Source: Gaiellasilicea sp033857955
GTDB taxonomy: Bacteria > Actinomycetota > Thermoleophilia > Gaiellales > Gaiellaceae
DNA: 64,000 nucleotides
Assembly: GCA_033857955.1 (NCBI GenBank)
Contig: JAWVCW010000039.1
Coordinates: forward strand, 1 to 64,000
Direction: 5' to 3'
Part shown: in pieces, positions 1 to 8,726 of the stretch
Position numbering within the stretch: the stretch's first letter is position 1
Layout of the letters: the number at the start of each line of letters is the position of its first letter
Made by a program: the position numbers and the translations under genes
The notes under the pieces: model-generated
Database searches by the model: none
Told to the model about the DNA's origin: nothing
The model's input: only the letters and a program-made list of their open reading frames with translations

Positions 1-2
1 CG

Positions 3-1052
3 CTCGGTGCGATGTCCCGCGACCGGCGCGCGCTACTCGTCACCGGTGAGGAGTCGGTCGCCCAGGTGAAGCTGCGCGCTGCGCGCCTCGGCGGCTGCGA
101 CGACGTGGAGATCCTCGCCGAGACCGAGCTGGACGTCGTCTGCGAGACGCTCGAGCGCGAACGGCCCGCCGTCTGCGTGATCGATTCCGTCCAGACGCTC
201 TGGTCGCAGGAGATCGGCTCCGCGCCGGGCTCGGTCTCACAGGTGCGCGAGGCGGCCGGGCGGCTGCTTCGCGTCTCGAAGGAGAGCGGCGTCGCCACCT
301 TCCTCGTCGGCCACGTCACCAAGGACGGCTCGGTGGCGGGACCGCGCGTCCTCGAGCACCTCGTCGACTGCGTGCTCCAGTTCGAGGGCGACCGCTACCA
401 CGCGCACCGCATCCTGCGGGCGGTCAAGAACCGCTTCGGATCGACCAACGAGATCGGCGTCTTCGAGATGACCGGCGAGGGCCTCGTGGGCGTCCCCGAC
501 CCCTCCGAGCTCTTCGGCAAGACGCTTCCGGGTGAGATCGGCGCCGCCGTCGCCTGCGCGCTCGAAGGGACGCGTCCGATCCTGCTGGAGATCCAGGCGC
601 TCGTGGCGCCTACCGACCTGGCGATGCCGCGCCGCGTCGCTACCGGCGTCGACCCCAAGCGCCTCGCGATGATCGTCGCGGTCCTCTCGCGCCATGCCGG
701 CGTCGCGCTGGGCTCGGCGGACGTCTTCGTGAACGTGGCGGGCGGCCTGCGGATCGACGAGCCCGGGGCGGACCTCGCGATCGCGCTCGCCATCGCTTCG
801 GCGGCGCGCGGCGTGCCGGTGCGCGAGGGGATCGCAGCGTTCGGCGAGATCGGGCTCACGGGACGCCTCAGGCCGGCCGCGCAGTCCGAGCGGAGGCTCG
901 AGGAGTGCAGCAAGCTGGGTGTGGTCGCTGCGGTCGCTCCAGAGGGTACTCGCAGCCGCTCCAGGATCCACGTCTCCGATTCGGGCACGCTTCGCGACGC
1001 GCTCCGCGCCGGGCTCGAGGCGCGGGAAGAAAACCCCCGCAAATCGGCCTAA
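3..1052 (+). CDS. radA: DNA repair protein RadA/Sms (5' truncated by window)
   Basis: C-terminal part of RadA, the RecA-like ATPase and branch-migration helicase of recombinational repair. The reading frame is open to the left window edge, so the zinc finger and Walker A lie outside. Visible are the GEES segment, a Walker B-like AVCVIDS strand, the GHVTKDG and AGPRVLEHLVD segments, and the RadA signature KNRFGST. The last ~170 residues are the Lon-protease-like domain that ends RadA proteins. The in-frame ATG at 12 is internal, because residues before it continue the RadA alignment. Followed by carD, as expected for this locus. Identification is firm; the true start is not visible. Confidence 0.95.
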   Translation, partial: LGAMSRDRRALLVTGEESVAQVKLRAARLGGCDDVEILAETELDVVCETLERERPAVCVIDSVQTLWSQEIGSAPGSVSQVREAAGRLLRVSKESGVATFLVGHVTKDGSVAGPRVLEHLVDCVLQFEGDRYHAHRILRAVKNRFGSTNEIGVFEMTGEGLVGVPDPSELFGKTLPGEIGAAVACALEGTRPILLEIQALVAPTDLAMPRRVATGVDPKRLAMIVAVLSRHAGVALGSADVFVNVAGGLRIDEPGADLAIALAIASAARGVPVREGIAAFGEIGLTGRLRPAAQSERRLEECSKLGVVAAVAPEGTRSRSRIHVSDSGTLRDALRAGLEAREENPRKSA

Positions 1053-1087
1053 TCCTCTAAAAAGTCGCCGTTTCCAGGGGTTTCCGC

Positions 1088-1093
1088 TATACT
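1088..1093 (+). promoter_or_regulatory. Putative -10 box of the carD promoter
   Basis: TATACT preceded by GC lies 79 bases upstream of the carD start, in an otherwise G+C-rich gap after radA. No convincing -35 box is found at the right distance, so it may act as an extended -10 element. This is seen in sequence only. Confidence 0.4.
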
Positions 1094-1171
1094 GGAACAG
1101 CATGCCGGTGAGCTCTCGAGCCCGCCGGCTTCTTCGCTGAATCGACTCATTTTCATCAAGGGGAGGCTGGC

Positions 1172-1705
1172 TTGTTCGAGGTTGGCGACAAAGTGGTGTA
1201 TCCGCACCACGGGGCAGGCACGGTCGTGAAGAAGGAAAAGCGCGAGATCCTGGGGCAAACGCGCGAGTACCTGACGATCCAGATCCTGCACAACGACATG
1301 ACTGTGAACGTGCCCGTGGAGAACGCTGAGCAGGTCGGCCTACGCACCGTGATCGACGAGGATCTCGTCAACACCGTCGTCAAGGCCTTGACCGCCGGCG
1401 AGTCGGAAATGCCGAAGAACTGGAACCGCCGGTTCAAGCACAACCGGGACAAGATGAAGACCGGCGACATCTTCGAGCTAGCCGAGGTCGTGAAGAACCT
1501 TTCGCTGCGCGACCACGAAAAGGGCCTCTCGACGGGCGAGAAGCAGATGTTCGTGAAGGCGAAGAAGATCCTGGCCTCTGAGCTGATGTACGCCAAGGCG
1601 GTCGACGAGGAAGAGGCCGCCGAGTGGCTCGAGGGCGTGCTCGCCGGCAACGGCGAGAAGCCGCAGAAGAAGAGCAAGGCCAAGGCCGCCGCCGCTACGG
1701 CGTAA
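1172..1705 (+). CDS. carD: CarD family transcriptional regulator
   Basis: CarD binds the RNA polymerase beta subunit and stabilises open promoter complexes, especially at rRNA promoters. The N-terminal RNAP-interacting domain (FEVGDKVVYPHHGAGTV, about residues 1-60) is clear. It is followed by the helical DNA-binding domain with NWNRR and the stretch LSLRDHEKGLSTGEKQMF. A Lys/Ala-rich tail ends the 177-residue protein. The TTG at 1172 is chosen because AGGGGAGG sits 5 bases upstream and residue 2 onward matches the family N-terminus. It stands between radA and ispD, the usual place in Thermoleophilia and related actinobacteria. Confidence 0.93.
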   Translation: MFEVGDKVVYPHHGAGTVVKKEKREILGQTREYLTIQILHNDMTVNVPVENAEQVGLRTVIDEDLVNTVVKALTAGESEMPKNWNRRFKHNRDKMKTGDIFELAEVVKNLSLRDHEKGLSTGEKQMFVKAKKILASELMYAKAVDEEEAAEWLEGVLAGNGEKPQKKSKAKAAAATA

Positions 1706-1725
1706 GCGCCAGCCTCGCCGAAGAG

Positions 1726-2397
1726 ATGAGCGTCTGGGCCCTCCTCGTCGCCGCGGGGACGGGGGAGCGGCTGGGTGAGGAGCGGCCCAAGGCGTTCGTC
1801 AAGCTCGGCGAGCTGCCTCTGCTCGCCGAGTCGCTGCGACGCCTGGACGACTCCGACTGGGTCGATGCGATCGTCGTCGCCGTCCCGGCAGACTGGGAGG
1901 AGCCGGCGATCCTCCTCGCCGAGGAGCTCTCCGCGAGCAAGGTGGTGGCCGCCGTTCGCGGCGGTGCGACACGCGCCGAATCGGTTCGGGCGGCGCTCGC
2001 CGAGGTGCCGGAGGATGCGCTGGTCGTGCTCGTGCACGACGCAGCCAGGCCGCTGCTCACCGAGGACGTGCTCGAACGCGTGCTCGCGCCTCTCTCCGAA
2101 GGGTGGGACGGGGTCGTGCCGGGCCTACCGCTCGCAGACACGGTCAAGGAGGTGGACGGCGATCTGGTCGTCGGGACGGTGCCGCGTGAGAAGCTCGTCG
2201 CCGTCCAGACGCCGCAGGCATTTCTCGCGTCGAAGCTCCGGGAGGCCTACGCGGGCGATCTCGAGGGTGCGACCGACTGCTCCTCGCTCGTGGAGGCCCG
2301 TGGTGGCCGCATCAAGGTGGTAAAGGGCGACCGCCGGTTGCTCAAGGCAACCACCCGCGAGGATCTCGAGCTGATCGAGAGCTGGATCGCGACGTGA
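1726..2397 (+). CDS. ispD: 2-C-methyl-D-erythritol 4-phosphate cytidylyltransferase
   Basis: IspD makes CDP-methylerythritol from MEP and CTP in the non-mevalonate isoprenoid pathway. The N-terminal nucleotide-binding loop AAGTGERLG (residues 8-16) is followed by the conserved PKAF. The VHDAARP segment and the C-terminal VKGDRRLLKATTREDLEL are also family hallmarks. The protein is 223 residues, the normal length. The ATG at 1726 is used; an earlier in-frame ATG would overlap carD and add a basic, non-homologous stretch. The stop overlaps the GTG of the next gene, so the ispD-PHP-ispF genes are translationally coupled. Confidence 0.95.
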   Translation: MSVWALLVAAGTGERLGEERPKAFVKLGELPLLAESLRRLDDSDWVDAIVVAVPADWEEPAILLAEELSASKVVAAVRGGATRAESVRAALAEVPEDALVVLVHDAARPLLTEDVLERVLAPLSEGWDGVVPGLPLADTVKEVDGDLVVGTVPREKLVAVQTPQAFLASKLREAYAGDLEGATDCSSLVEARGGRIKVVKGDRRLLKATTREDLELIESWIAT

Positions 2398-3164
2398 TCG
2401 TCGACTACCACATGCATCTCCGCGACTCTGAGACGGTGATCGATCACACGATCACAGGCATCGAGCGGTTCGTCGAGGTCGCCGCCACGCGAGGCGTCGA
2501 CGAGATCGGCTTCTCGGAGCACGTCTATTGCTTCTGGCAGACCCGCGAGCTGTGGTCACTCCCGTACCAGACAGACCAGTGCATCCATGACCTCGACAAG
2601 TACGTGGACGCGGTGCTCGAGGCGAAGCGTCAGGGACTGCCCGTGAAGCTCGCGCTCGAGGTCGACTATGTGGGCTCTCTGCAGCCTCGCCTCGCCGAGA
2701 TCCTCGAGCCGTATCCGTGGGACTTTCTGCTCGGATCGGTGCACTGGATCGACGGAGAGACGGTCGACTCGACGCCGGGTATCTGGGAGCGACACGCTGT
2801 CGAGGAGGTCTGGCGTCTGTACTTCGCGGCGCTGACAGAGCTCGTACCCTTCGTCGACGTGCTCGCGCATCCGGACCTGCCCAAGATCTTCGGCAGGCGT
2901 CCAGACGATCTCTCGTCCTACTACCCCGACCTCCAAGGCGTTGCGCTGGAGATCTCGACGGCGGGCCTGCGAAGGCCGGTCGGAGAGCTGTATCCAGACC
3001 CGGCGTTGCTCGCGGGACGGCCGATCACTCTCGCGTCGGATGCGCACGAGCCTGCGCTCGTGGGGGAGGACTTCGATCGCGCGCTGGCACTTGCGCGCGA
3101 CGCGGGCTACGAGACGGTGACCGTCTTCGACAGGCGGCGCTCCCGGCAGGAGCCGCTCGGATGA
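2394..3164 (+). CDS. PHP-domain phosphatase, histidinol-phosphatase (HisK) type
   Basis: PHP-fold metal-dependent phosphoesterase of 256 residues. The metal-binding motifs appear in order: DYHMH near the N-terminus, GFSEH, LEVDY, LLGSVHW, VLAHPDLPK and the C-terminal ASDAHEP. The layout matches HisJ/HisK histidinol-phosphate phosphatases, but no other his genes are near, so the substrate is an inference and another sugar or nucleotide phosphate is possible. It starts at GTG 2394 inside the ispD stop and ends inside the ispF start, placing it in one operon between two isoprenoid genes. That placement is unusual and hints that its phosphatase activity may not be for histidine. Confidence 0.85.
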   Translation: MIVDYHMHLRDSETVIDHTITGIERFVEVAATRGVDEIGFSEHVYCFWQTRELWSLPYQTDQCIHDLDKYVDAVLEAKRQGLPVKLALEVDYVGSLQPRLAEILEPYPWDFLLGSVHWIDGETVDSTPGIWERHAVEEVWRLYFAALTELVPFVDVLAHPDLPKIFGRRPDDLSSYYPDLQGVALEISTAGLRRPVGELYPDPALLAGRPITLASDAHEPALVGEDFDRALALARDAGYETVTVFDRRRSRQEPLG

Positions 3165-3643
3165 GCGACCTTCGCATCGGCCTCGGGGTCGACGCACACG
3201 CCTTCGAGAAGGGCCTTCGGCTCGTTCTCGGCGGTGTCGCGATCGACTTCCCGAGCGGCCTCGCAGGTCACTCCGACGGCGACGTGATCGCGCATGCGCT
3301 CACGGATGCCGTGCTCGGAGCGGCAGGGCTCGGCGACATCGGCTCGCTCTTCCCTGCGGACGACGAGCGCTGGCACGGAGCGGACTCGCTGCATCTGCTG
3401 CGCGATGCCTACGCGCGTGTGCGCGAGGCGGGCTTCGACCTCGTCAACGCCGACTGCATCCTGATCGGTGAGGCTCCGCGGATCGCGCCCCACCGGGACG
3501 AGATGCGGCACCAGCTCGCCGACGCGCTGGGAGTCGAGCCCGAGCGTGTGAACGTCCGCGCGACGACCACGGACCGCCTCGGCTTCACCGGCAAGGGCGA
3601 GGGTCTCGCGGCGCAGGCGGTCGCGCTGCTCAGACGCGGATGA
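3161..3643 (+). CDS. ispF: 2-C-methyl-D-erythritol 2,4-cyclodiphosphate synthase
   Basis: IspF cyclises CDP-ME-2-phosphate to MEcPP and CMP, the fifth step of the MEP pathway, as a zinc-dependent trimer. Visible hallmarks are GLGVDAHAF with the metal-binding Asp and His, GHSDGDV with the second metal His, GLGDIGSLFP, and the C-terminal ATTTDRLGFTGKGEG. Length is 160 residues, normal for the family. ATG 3161 overlaps the stop of the PHP gene (ATGA). ispD and ispF are separate genes rather than the fused IspDF seen in some bacteria. Confidence 0.95.
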   Translation: MSDLRIGLGVDAHAFEKGLRLVLGGVAIDFPSGLAGHSDGDVIAHALTDAVLGAAGLGDIGSLFPADDERWHGADSLHLLRDAYARVREAGFDLVNADCILIGEAPRIAPHRDEMRHQLADALGVEPERVNVRATTTDRLGFTGKGEGLAAQAVALLRRG

Positions 3644-3657
3644 GGCTCTACAGAGCC
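3644..3657. terminator. Short stem-loop between convergent ispF and mutY
   Basis: GGCTC and GAGCC flank a TACA loop directly after the ispF stop and before the mutY stop. There is no T-tract, so terminator function is only suggested by the position between convergent genes. Confidence 0.25.
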
Positions 3658-3681
3658 CAATGTCTGGAGGTACTACAGGAT

Positions 3682-4398
3682 CTAGGAGGGCAGGCGAATG
3701 AGCTCGCCGGCACGCTCGACGAGGCCGTCTCGCAGGAGCGAGTCGACCGCCTCGCCATCAAGGGCCTCGAGCAGCCGCGGCTCGGCGGCGACCTCTCGCA
3801 GCAGTAGCGCGCGCCGCTGTCTGAACGAGCCTTCGAAGCGGGATTGCTTGCGCAGTGGCTCGTATCGGCGCCCTCGTGACGGGCAGCCGTCGGCGAGCGG
3901 GCAAACCTCGCACCGGGGCACGCGCGCGAGACACACGGTTGCGCCGAGGTCGAAGAGCGCCTGCAGCGCTTCCGGGCCGAAGGTGTGCCCGGTGCGCTCC
4001 TGGATCCGCGCGACGTTCGTGTCGACCGGCAGCACCGGTTCGCCGAACGCCTGGTTGCGGATCGCTGCCGCGGTGTAGGGCCCGACGCCGGGGAGGTCGG
4101 TGAGATTCTCCGGCCAGCCCTGGTCGGCGATCATGCCCGCGGCCCGATGCAGGTTCAGCCCACGGCGGTTGTACCCCAGTCCCTGCCAGGCTCGGATCAC
4201 GTCCGCGGCAGAAGCGGCCGCGAGCGCGGCAGGCGCCGGCCAGCGCTCGAGCCAGACGAGATACCGCGGGATCACGCGCTCCACCTGCGTCTGCTGCAGC
4301 ATCACCTCGCTGACGAGGATCGCGTACGGATCCGTCGTCTTCCGCCATGGCAGGTCGCGCCCGTGTGCCTCGAACCATGCGAACAGTAACTCCTGCAC
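3682..4398 (-). CDS. mutY: A/G-specific adenine glycosylase
   Basis: MutY removes adenine mispaired with 8-oxoguanine. The helix-hairpin-helix region carries the LPGVGPYTAAAI motif and the catalytic Asp within PVDTNVARI. The [4Fe-4S] ligands are Cys-x6-Cys-x2-Cys-x5-Cys (CLARVPRC, EVC, PLADGC). The N-terminal YAILVSEVMLQQTQV contains the catalytic Glu. Starting at GTG 4398 gives 238 residues, compact for MutY, with most of the C-terminal 8-oxoG-recognition NUDIX-like domain absent. An upstream in-frame ATG at 4527 would add a non-homologous extension and overlap the next gene. It lies on the minus strand, convergent to ispF. Confidence 0.92.
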   Translation of the reverse strand: MQELLFAWFEAHGRDLPWRKTTDPYAILVSEVMLQQTQVERVIPRYLVWLERWPAPAALAAASAADVIRAWQGLGYNRRGLNLHRAAGMIADQGWPENLTDLPGVGPYTAAAIRNQAFGEPVLPVDTNVARIQERTGHTFGPEALQALFDLGATVCLARVPRCEVCPLADGCPSRGRRYEPLRKQSRFEGSFRQRRALLLREVAAEPRLLEALDGEAVDSLLRDGLVERAGELIRLPS

Positions 4399-4413
4399 CG
4401 AGCCGAGCCTAGA

Positions 4414-4451
4414 CGAGCCTCCGGAGAGAGCAAGCCGTTCCGGAGGGCTCG
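4414..4451. repeat. Imperfect 12-base inverted repeat between divergent mutY and TPR gene
   Basis: CGAGCCTCCGGA and TCCGGAGGGCTCG form long arms with a single bulged G, 13 bases apart. The element starts 16 bases upstream of the mutY start and 62 bases before the gene at 4513. It could be an operator or an mRNA hairpin in the mutY leader. No T-tract follows. Confidence 0.55.
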
Positions 4452-4512
4452 ACTTGGAGTCTTCGCCTAGAGGTGTTGTAATGGCGCCGGCTATCTGTAG
4501 CTGGATGCGACC

Positions 4513-5901
4513 ATGCGGAGAAGACAACTATTGCCTGGACGGCTCGGGTACGGATCTACCGTCGGCTCGGAGCTTTGCCGGGGAACGATCGCCGTCGTCG
4601 GCTGCCTGCTCGTCGCCGGCGTACCCACGGCAGCTGGGGCATCGCGCGGCCCATGCGCGGCGGCCGCGGCGCTCGCGAAGATCGGACGGACAGACGACGC
4701 TCAGGCTGCGTATCTCGCGCTCTTGAAGACCAAGCCGGTCGCGTCGTGCGCACCGGCAGGATTGCGACGTCTCGCCAGACGAGAGTTCTCAGCCGCCGGA
4801 GCGTTGATTCACGCCGGCTACCGCGACGAGGCGATGAAGCGGATCGAGTCAGCCAGAGCCGCTAGTCCTGCTGCGCCCGTCCCCGTCGAGCTACGACGCT
4901 TCGTCGTGGCGCGACGCACCTTCGACAAAGTCCGCGCGCTCGAGGGCGCAGGACTTGACGCTGTGGCGGAGGACATGCTGCGGGACTACCTGAAGAGGAG
5001 GCCGACGCCTGCAGGCGGCGTACCGGCGGACATGATCGCCCTGTTACAGGAGCCTGACCGCCCGTGGCTCCGCCGGGCCCAGGTGTGGGTCGAGCGTCAG
5101 ACCGATAGCGGGAAGGCGTTGCTCTGGCTCCTGGCGATTGTCCTGGGCGGCTTGCTTCTCGGTCGGGAGCTGCTTCTCCGCCTCTGGCGCATACGGCACC
5201 CGCGGCTCTCGATCACGCCGTTTCTGGCCGGATCGGACGAGAAGGACATCGCGACCGGATTCGGGCAAGAGCTCCAGGAGGCGGTCGCCAACGTCGGAGC
5301 CTTCATGGGCGGCAGGCGACCTGATCTGACGTTGCCGCCCAAGCCCGCCGCCTCATCGCTCCCCTCCGTGACCGCGGCTCTCCCTCAACTCAAGTTCGTC
5401 GAGGCGCTCATCGCGCTTCTGCCCACGTTGATCCCGTCCCGCGACCAGTCCCTGAGCGGATTTCTCCAGCCGAAAACCAACACGGGCGTCGGAGCCTCGA
5501 TAGCACTGATCAGGGACGGCGGCAAGGTGATCCGACAGGTCACGATCCGTCAAGGCGACTTTGGCCCGGTTCCGTCGACGGCTGAGTCTGGCGCATCGGA
5601 CTACGGAGTGCTGCTTCCTCCGGCGACGTACTGGTTTCGAGCCGCGACCAGCAAGTCCGGCGCACCTTGGAGACCGCATGCGCTGTTCGATGCGGGCGTT
5701 CGACTACAACAGGCGGGTGACGTGGCGTTCGCACGGCGTCTGTACTCCCAGGCCCTCTCGTACGCCCCACCGATCCCCGGTGTGCTGCTGAACCTCGCGG
5801 CGATTGAGATCAAGGAGGCCGCCGACCCAGAGCAGTTCGACATTCGAGCCCTTGAGCGAGGAGTGGCTCGCCTCGAGCAGGCGCTGGAATACCTCTCGTG
5901 A
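4513..5901 (+). CDS. Membrane-anchored TPR-like protein, function unknown
   Basis: 462 residues, not assigned to a named family. Residues ~23-43 form a signal-like hydrophobic segment ending AAGAS. A helical, TPR-like region follows (IGRTDDAQAAYLALL, GYRDEAMKRIESA). A clear membrane helix (ALLWLLAIVLGGLLLGREL, ~200-220) precedes a cytoplasmic-type domain, and a TPR-like repeat sits near the C-terminus (LQQAGDVAFARRLYSQAL, then GVLLNLAAIE). The layout resembles uncharacterised actinobacterial TPR proteins. Its GTGA junction with the next gene suggests the two make one functional unit or a split protein. Base composition looks less G+C-rich than its neighbours, consistent with recent acquisition. 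Confidence 0.75.
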   Translation: MRRRQLLPGRLGYGSTVGSELCRGTIAVVGCLLVAGVPTAAGASRGPCAAAAALAKIGRTDDAQAAYLALLKTKPVASCAPAGLRRLARREFSAAGALIHAGYRDEAMKRIESARAASPAAPVPVELRRFVVARRTFDKVRALEGAGLDAVAEDMLRDYLKRRPTPAGGVPADMIALLQEPDRPWLRRAQVWVERQTDSGKALLWLLAIVLGGLLLGRELLLRLWRIRHPRLSITPFLAGSDEKDIATGFGQELQEAVANVGAFMGGRRPDLTLPPKPAASSLPSVTAALPQLKFVEALIALLPTLIPSRDQSLSGFLQPKTNTGVGASIALIRDGGKVIRQVTIRQGDFGPVPSTAESGASDYGVLLPPATYWFRAATSKSGAPWRPHALFDAGVRLQQAGDVAFARRLYSQALSYAPPIPGVLLNLAAIEIKEAADPEQFDIRALERGVARLEQALEYLS

Positions 5902-6731
5902 ACGAGGATCCGCTACGAACGGCGTCCGCTAACAGGATTCTCGAGCGAGAGCCGGACTGGTATCGCTGCAACTACATGCTTGCCGTCGCGCACTCGATCC
6001 TCGCGCAGCGACGCGAGAAGGACCCAACCATCGCGATTCCTCCTCGATTGGAAAACCCGGAAGACCGCGCGCGTCAGTGCGTGGTGCGTGTCGCGACCGT
6101 CCTCGAGTCCGACCTGTCGTCGTTTGCGAGGAAACGCGGCAAGAAGGAGGAATTGCGCGGCGCGCGCGACTTCCTTCTGGCTCTCGAACCAACGGTCTTG
6201 ATCCTGCTGGCCGGGGTGATCCGCCGTTGGACTTGGGGTACGCGGACCGCGTCACCCGATGGATCGCGCCCGGGCCACGAAGGCCCTGCGGAGGCGAGCC
6301 GTCTCCGCAGATTCGTTGCATCCATGACACGCCGGTCTGAACCGCCGAGATCTGGGACCGAGCCGGAGCGCGAGCGGCTCCTTGAAGCGCTGTCTCGCAA
6401 CGGGCTACCGACAGACACTGCCGGCTCGCAATTGACACATACCGAGATCATCGAGTACGTCTACCGGCTTCAACTGGATTACCGGGCGCGATACAACCTC
6501 GCTTGCTATTACGCGGGGATCGGCGACGGCGACACGGAGCTGGACGCACAGCGTTCGAGCTACGAGCGGGCCTTTTCCGAACTGTCCGCCGCACTACGGA
6601 ACGCGCCGGCAGACCTCGTGCGCTGGTCACAGCACGATCCATCGCTCGACGGATTTCGCGCTGACCCGGAATCCGGGATCAAGCTGAGGAAGCTTGCGCG
6701 AACACTTGCAGCGGAGAGCTCGAAGGCCTAG
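5898..6731 (+). CDS. TPR-like protein coupled to the upstream membrane protein
   Basis: 277 residues starting at GTG 5898 inside the stop codon of the previous gene. It opens with a TPR-like helix pair (EPDWYRCNYMLAVAHSIL). The C-terminal part has a recognisable TPR ending (ARYNLACYYAGIGD ... AFSELSAALRNAP ... WSQHDPSLDGFRADPE). In many actinobacterial TPR proteins this ending is on the same chain as sequence like that encoded by 4513-5901, so the pair may be a natural gene split or a frameshifted single gene. No catalytic motif is seen. Convergent with the MFS gene downstream, 15 bases away. Confidence 0.75.
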   Translation: MNEDPLRTASANRILEREPDWYRCNYMLAVAHSILAQRREKDPTIAIPPRLENPEDRARQCVVRVATVLESDLSSFARKRGKKEELRGARDFLLALEPTVLILLAGVIRRWTWGTRTASPDGSRPGHEGPAEASRLRRFVASMTRRSEPPRSGTEPERERLLEALSRNGLPTDTAGSQLTHTEIIEYVYRLQLDYRARYNLACYYAGIGDGDTELDAQRSSYERAFSELSAALRNAPADLVRWSQHDPSLDGFRADPESGIKLRKLARTLAAESSKA

Positions 6732-6746
6732 CGCCTAGGTCTGTCC

Positions 6747-8198
6747 CTACCCGTCGGCCTCGGCGGCAGCGGGCACGCCGACCTCGCCTCCGTGCGGCTG
6801 CGGGGCTTCGACGCGGAGAAGCACCGCGGCAACCGCTGCCGAGGCGACGAGGAAGATCGCGCCGACGACGAAGGCGACGTGGTAGCCGCCGTTGAGAGCG
6901 GCGAGGGACTCGTGGCCCGAGGCGATCAGGCTCTGGTGCCGCGAGTCGGCGAGGCTGGCGAGGATGGCGAGACCGACCGCCCCACCCATCATGAACGCCG
7001 TGTTCACGACTCCCGAGGCCAGCCCAGCCTGGTCGGGTGTCACGCCGCTCATCGCAGCGAGGAGGATCGGATTGAACGCGATACCGGCGCCGATGCCGAC
7101 GGCGACCGTGGCGGGAAGGATGTCGATGGCCCAGTTGCCGTCGACCGGCGTCCGGGCGAGCAGGATGAGCGCGAGCGTCATCAACGCGAGCCCGGTCAGC
7201 AGCGGCGGCTTGATCCCGAAGCGCATCACGAGCCTGTCGGACAGAAGCAGCGACGAGGCTCCCCAGATCACCGTTCCGGGCAGATAGGCCAGACCGACCT
7301 CGAGCGGGGTGTACGCGAGCACCAGCTGCAGGTAGAGCGCCGAGAAGAAGAAGTAGCTGAACATGCCGGCTGCCATGAGCACGCCGATGAAGTTCGCGGT
7401 CGAGACGTTGCGGTTCCGGAACAGGCCGAGCGGCATCAGCGGCGAGGCGACCCGCGCCTCGATTGCGAGGAAGAGCCCGAGGAGTGCCACGGCGCCGCCG
7501 AGCAACCCGAGCGTCTGGGCCGACGACCATCCCTGCTCGTTGCCGTTGATGATCGCGTAGACGGCGAGCATCAGCGAGCCGGTCACGGTGATCGCGCCGG
7601 CGACGTCGACGCGGCCGGTCGCGGCCACGCGCTCGGTCGGCAGCAGCCGCAGGGAGAGGAAGTAGACCAGCACGCCCACCGGGAGGTTGACCAGGAAGAT
7701 CCAGTGCCAGTTGAGCACGTCGGTGAGGATCCCGCCGGCGAGTACCCCGACGACGCCGCCGCCCGAGAGGACGAAGCCGAACACCCCCATCGCCTTCGCA
7801 CGGTCCGCCTGCTCGGTGAAGAGGGTCATCAGCAGCGAGAGCGCGACCGCCGAGACGATTGCCCCGCCTACGCCTTGCACGGCGCGAGCGCCCACGAGGA
7901 GCCCCTGAGAGCTTGCGACGCCACACCCGAGCGAGGCGACGGTGAAGAGTGACGTTCCGATCAGGAACAACCGCCGGTGACCGAAGAGATCGCCTAGCCG
8001 GCCGCCCAGGAGGAGGAAGCCGCCGAAGGTAAGGAGGTAACCGTTCACGATCCAGGCGAGCGACGTCTGCGAGAAGCCGAGATCGTCGCGAATCGACGGC
8101 AGCGCGACGTTCACGATCGTGCCGTCCAGGACGATCATCAGATCTCCGAGGCACAGCACGTAGAGCGCCAGCCAGCGGCTGCGGTTGTCCATGGTCAT
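6747..8198 (-). CDS. MFS transporter, DHA2 (EmrB/QacA) drug exporter family
   Basis: 483-residue proton-driven exporter of the 14-helix DHA2 group. The first helix ends in MIVLDGTIVNVALPSI, the DHA2 motif with a membrane-embedded Asp. Motif A (GGRLGDLFGHRRLF) lies in the loop between helices 2 and 3, and motif C (GVVGVLAGGILTD) in helix 5. The ATG at 8198 has AGAGGAG 7 bases upstream. It stands alone on the minus strand next to the copper module, with no TetR regulator beside it. Substrate is not predictable from sequence; multidrug or metabolite export is typical. Confidence 0.9.
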   Translation of the reverse strand: MTMDNRSRWLALYVLCLGDLMIVLDGTIVNVALPSIRDDLGFSQTSLAWIVNGYLLTFGGFLLLGGRLGDLFGHRRLFLIGTSLFTVASLGCGVASSQGLLVGARAVQGVGGAIVSAVALSLLMTLFTEQADRAKAMGVFGFVLSGGGVVGVLAGGILTDVLNWHWIFLVNLPVGVLVYFLSLRLLPTERVAATGRVDVAGAITVTGSLMLAVYAIINGNEQGWSSAQTLGLLGGAVALLGLFLAIEARVASPLMPLGLFRNRNVSTANFIGVLMAAGMFSYFFFSALYLQLVLAYTPLEVGLAYLPGTVIWGASSLLLSDRLVMRFGIKPPLLTGLALMTLALILLARTPVDGNWAIDILPATVAVGIGAGIAFNPILLAAMSGVTPDQAGLASGVVNTAFMMGGAVGLAILASLADSRHQSLIASGHESLAALNGGYHVAFVVGAIFLVASAAVAAVLLRVEAPQPHGGEVGVPAAAEADG

Positions 8199-8273
8199 TG
8201 AGCGGCTCCTCTCATGGTCTCAGTCTCGAAGGTTAGACCGACCGACCGCGCAGAAGTCATCGGTGGTGCGCTG

Positions 8274-8726
8274 CTAGTGGTGCGCGTGTACGACCGCATG
8301 GCCGCGGCCGCGCGCGATCAGGTACCGATTGGCCGGGTAGGCGGCCGCGCCCGCGATCAGGAGCGAGCCGGCGAGGCTGCCCCAGAAGAGGACGTCCGTC
8401 AGGCCGGCCTCCATCGCTCCCGGGATCACCAGGATGATCGCGTTGTCGACGATCTCCATGATCGTGATCGAGATCGTGTCGGCGGCAACGGCGACCGGAA
8501 TCGCCGCGGCGAGGCCGATCCCGACTCGGAGCAGCGGCAGCATCGTCAGCGAGTAGCCGAACAGGAACGCGAGGGCGATGGAGAGCACGATCGTCTCTCC
8601 GTTGCCCCAGTCCAGCGTTGTGCCGATGACCATTCCGAGCACCTCGCCGATCGCGCAGCCGGTCAGGCAGTGCACAGTTGCGGAGAAGGCGACGCGATTG
8701 AGCGACTGCTCGCTGTGATGCTCCAT
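8274..8726 (-). CDS. DUF4396 membrane protein, copper-module partner
   Basis: 150-residue integral membrane protein. The N-terminal HCLTGCAIGEVLGMVIG is the hallmark of the DUF4396 family, with paired Cys and His residues suited to metal binding. About four hydrophobic helices follow, and the C-terminus is His-rich (RGRGHAVVHAHH). Its start overlaps the stop of csoR (ATGA), so it is co-transcribed with the copper sensor. DUF4396 genes are often beside copper or other metal genes. A role in copper handling is therefore inferred from context, with no biochemical function known to me. Confidence 0.85.
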   Translation of the reverse strand: MEHHSEQSLNRVAFSATVHCLTGCAIGEVLGMVIGTTLDWGNGETIVLSIALAFLFGYSLTMLPLLRVGIGLAAAIPVAVAADTISITIMEIVDNAIILVIPGAMEAGLTDVLFWGSLAGSLLIAGAAAYPANRYLIARGRGHAVVHAHH

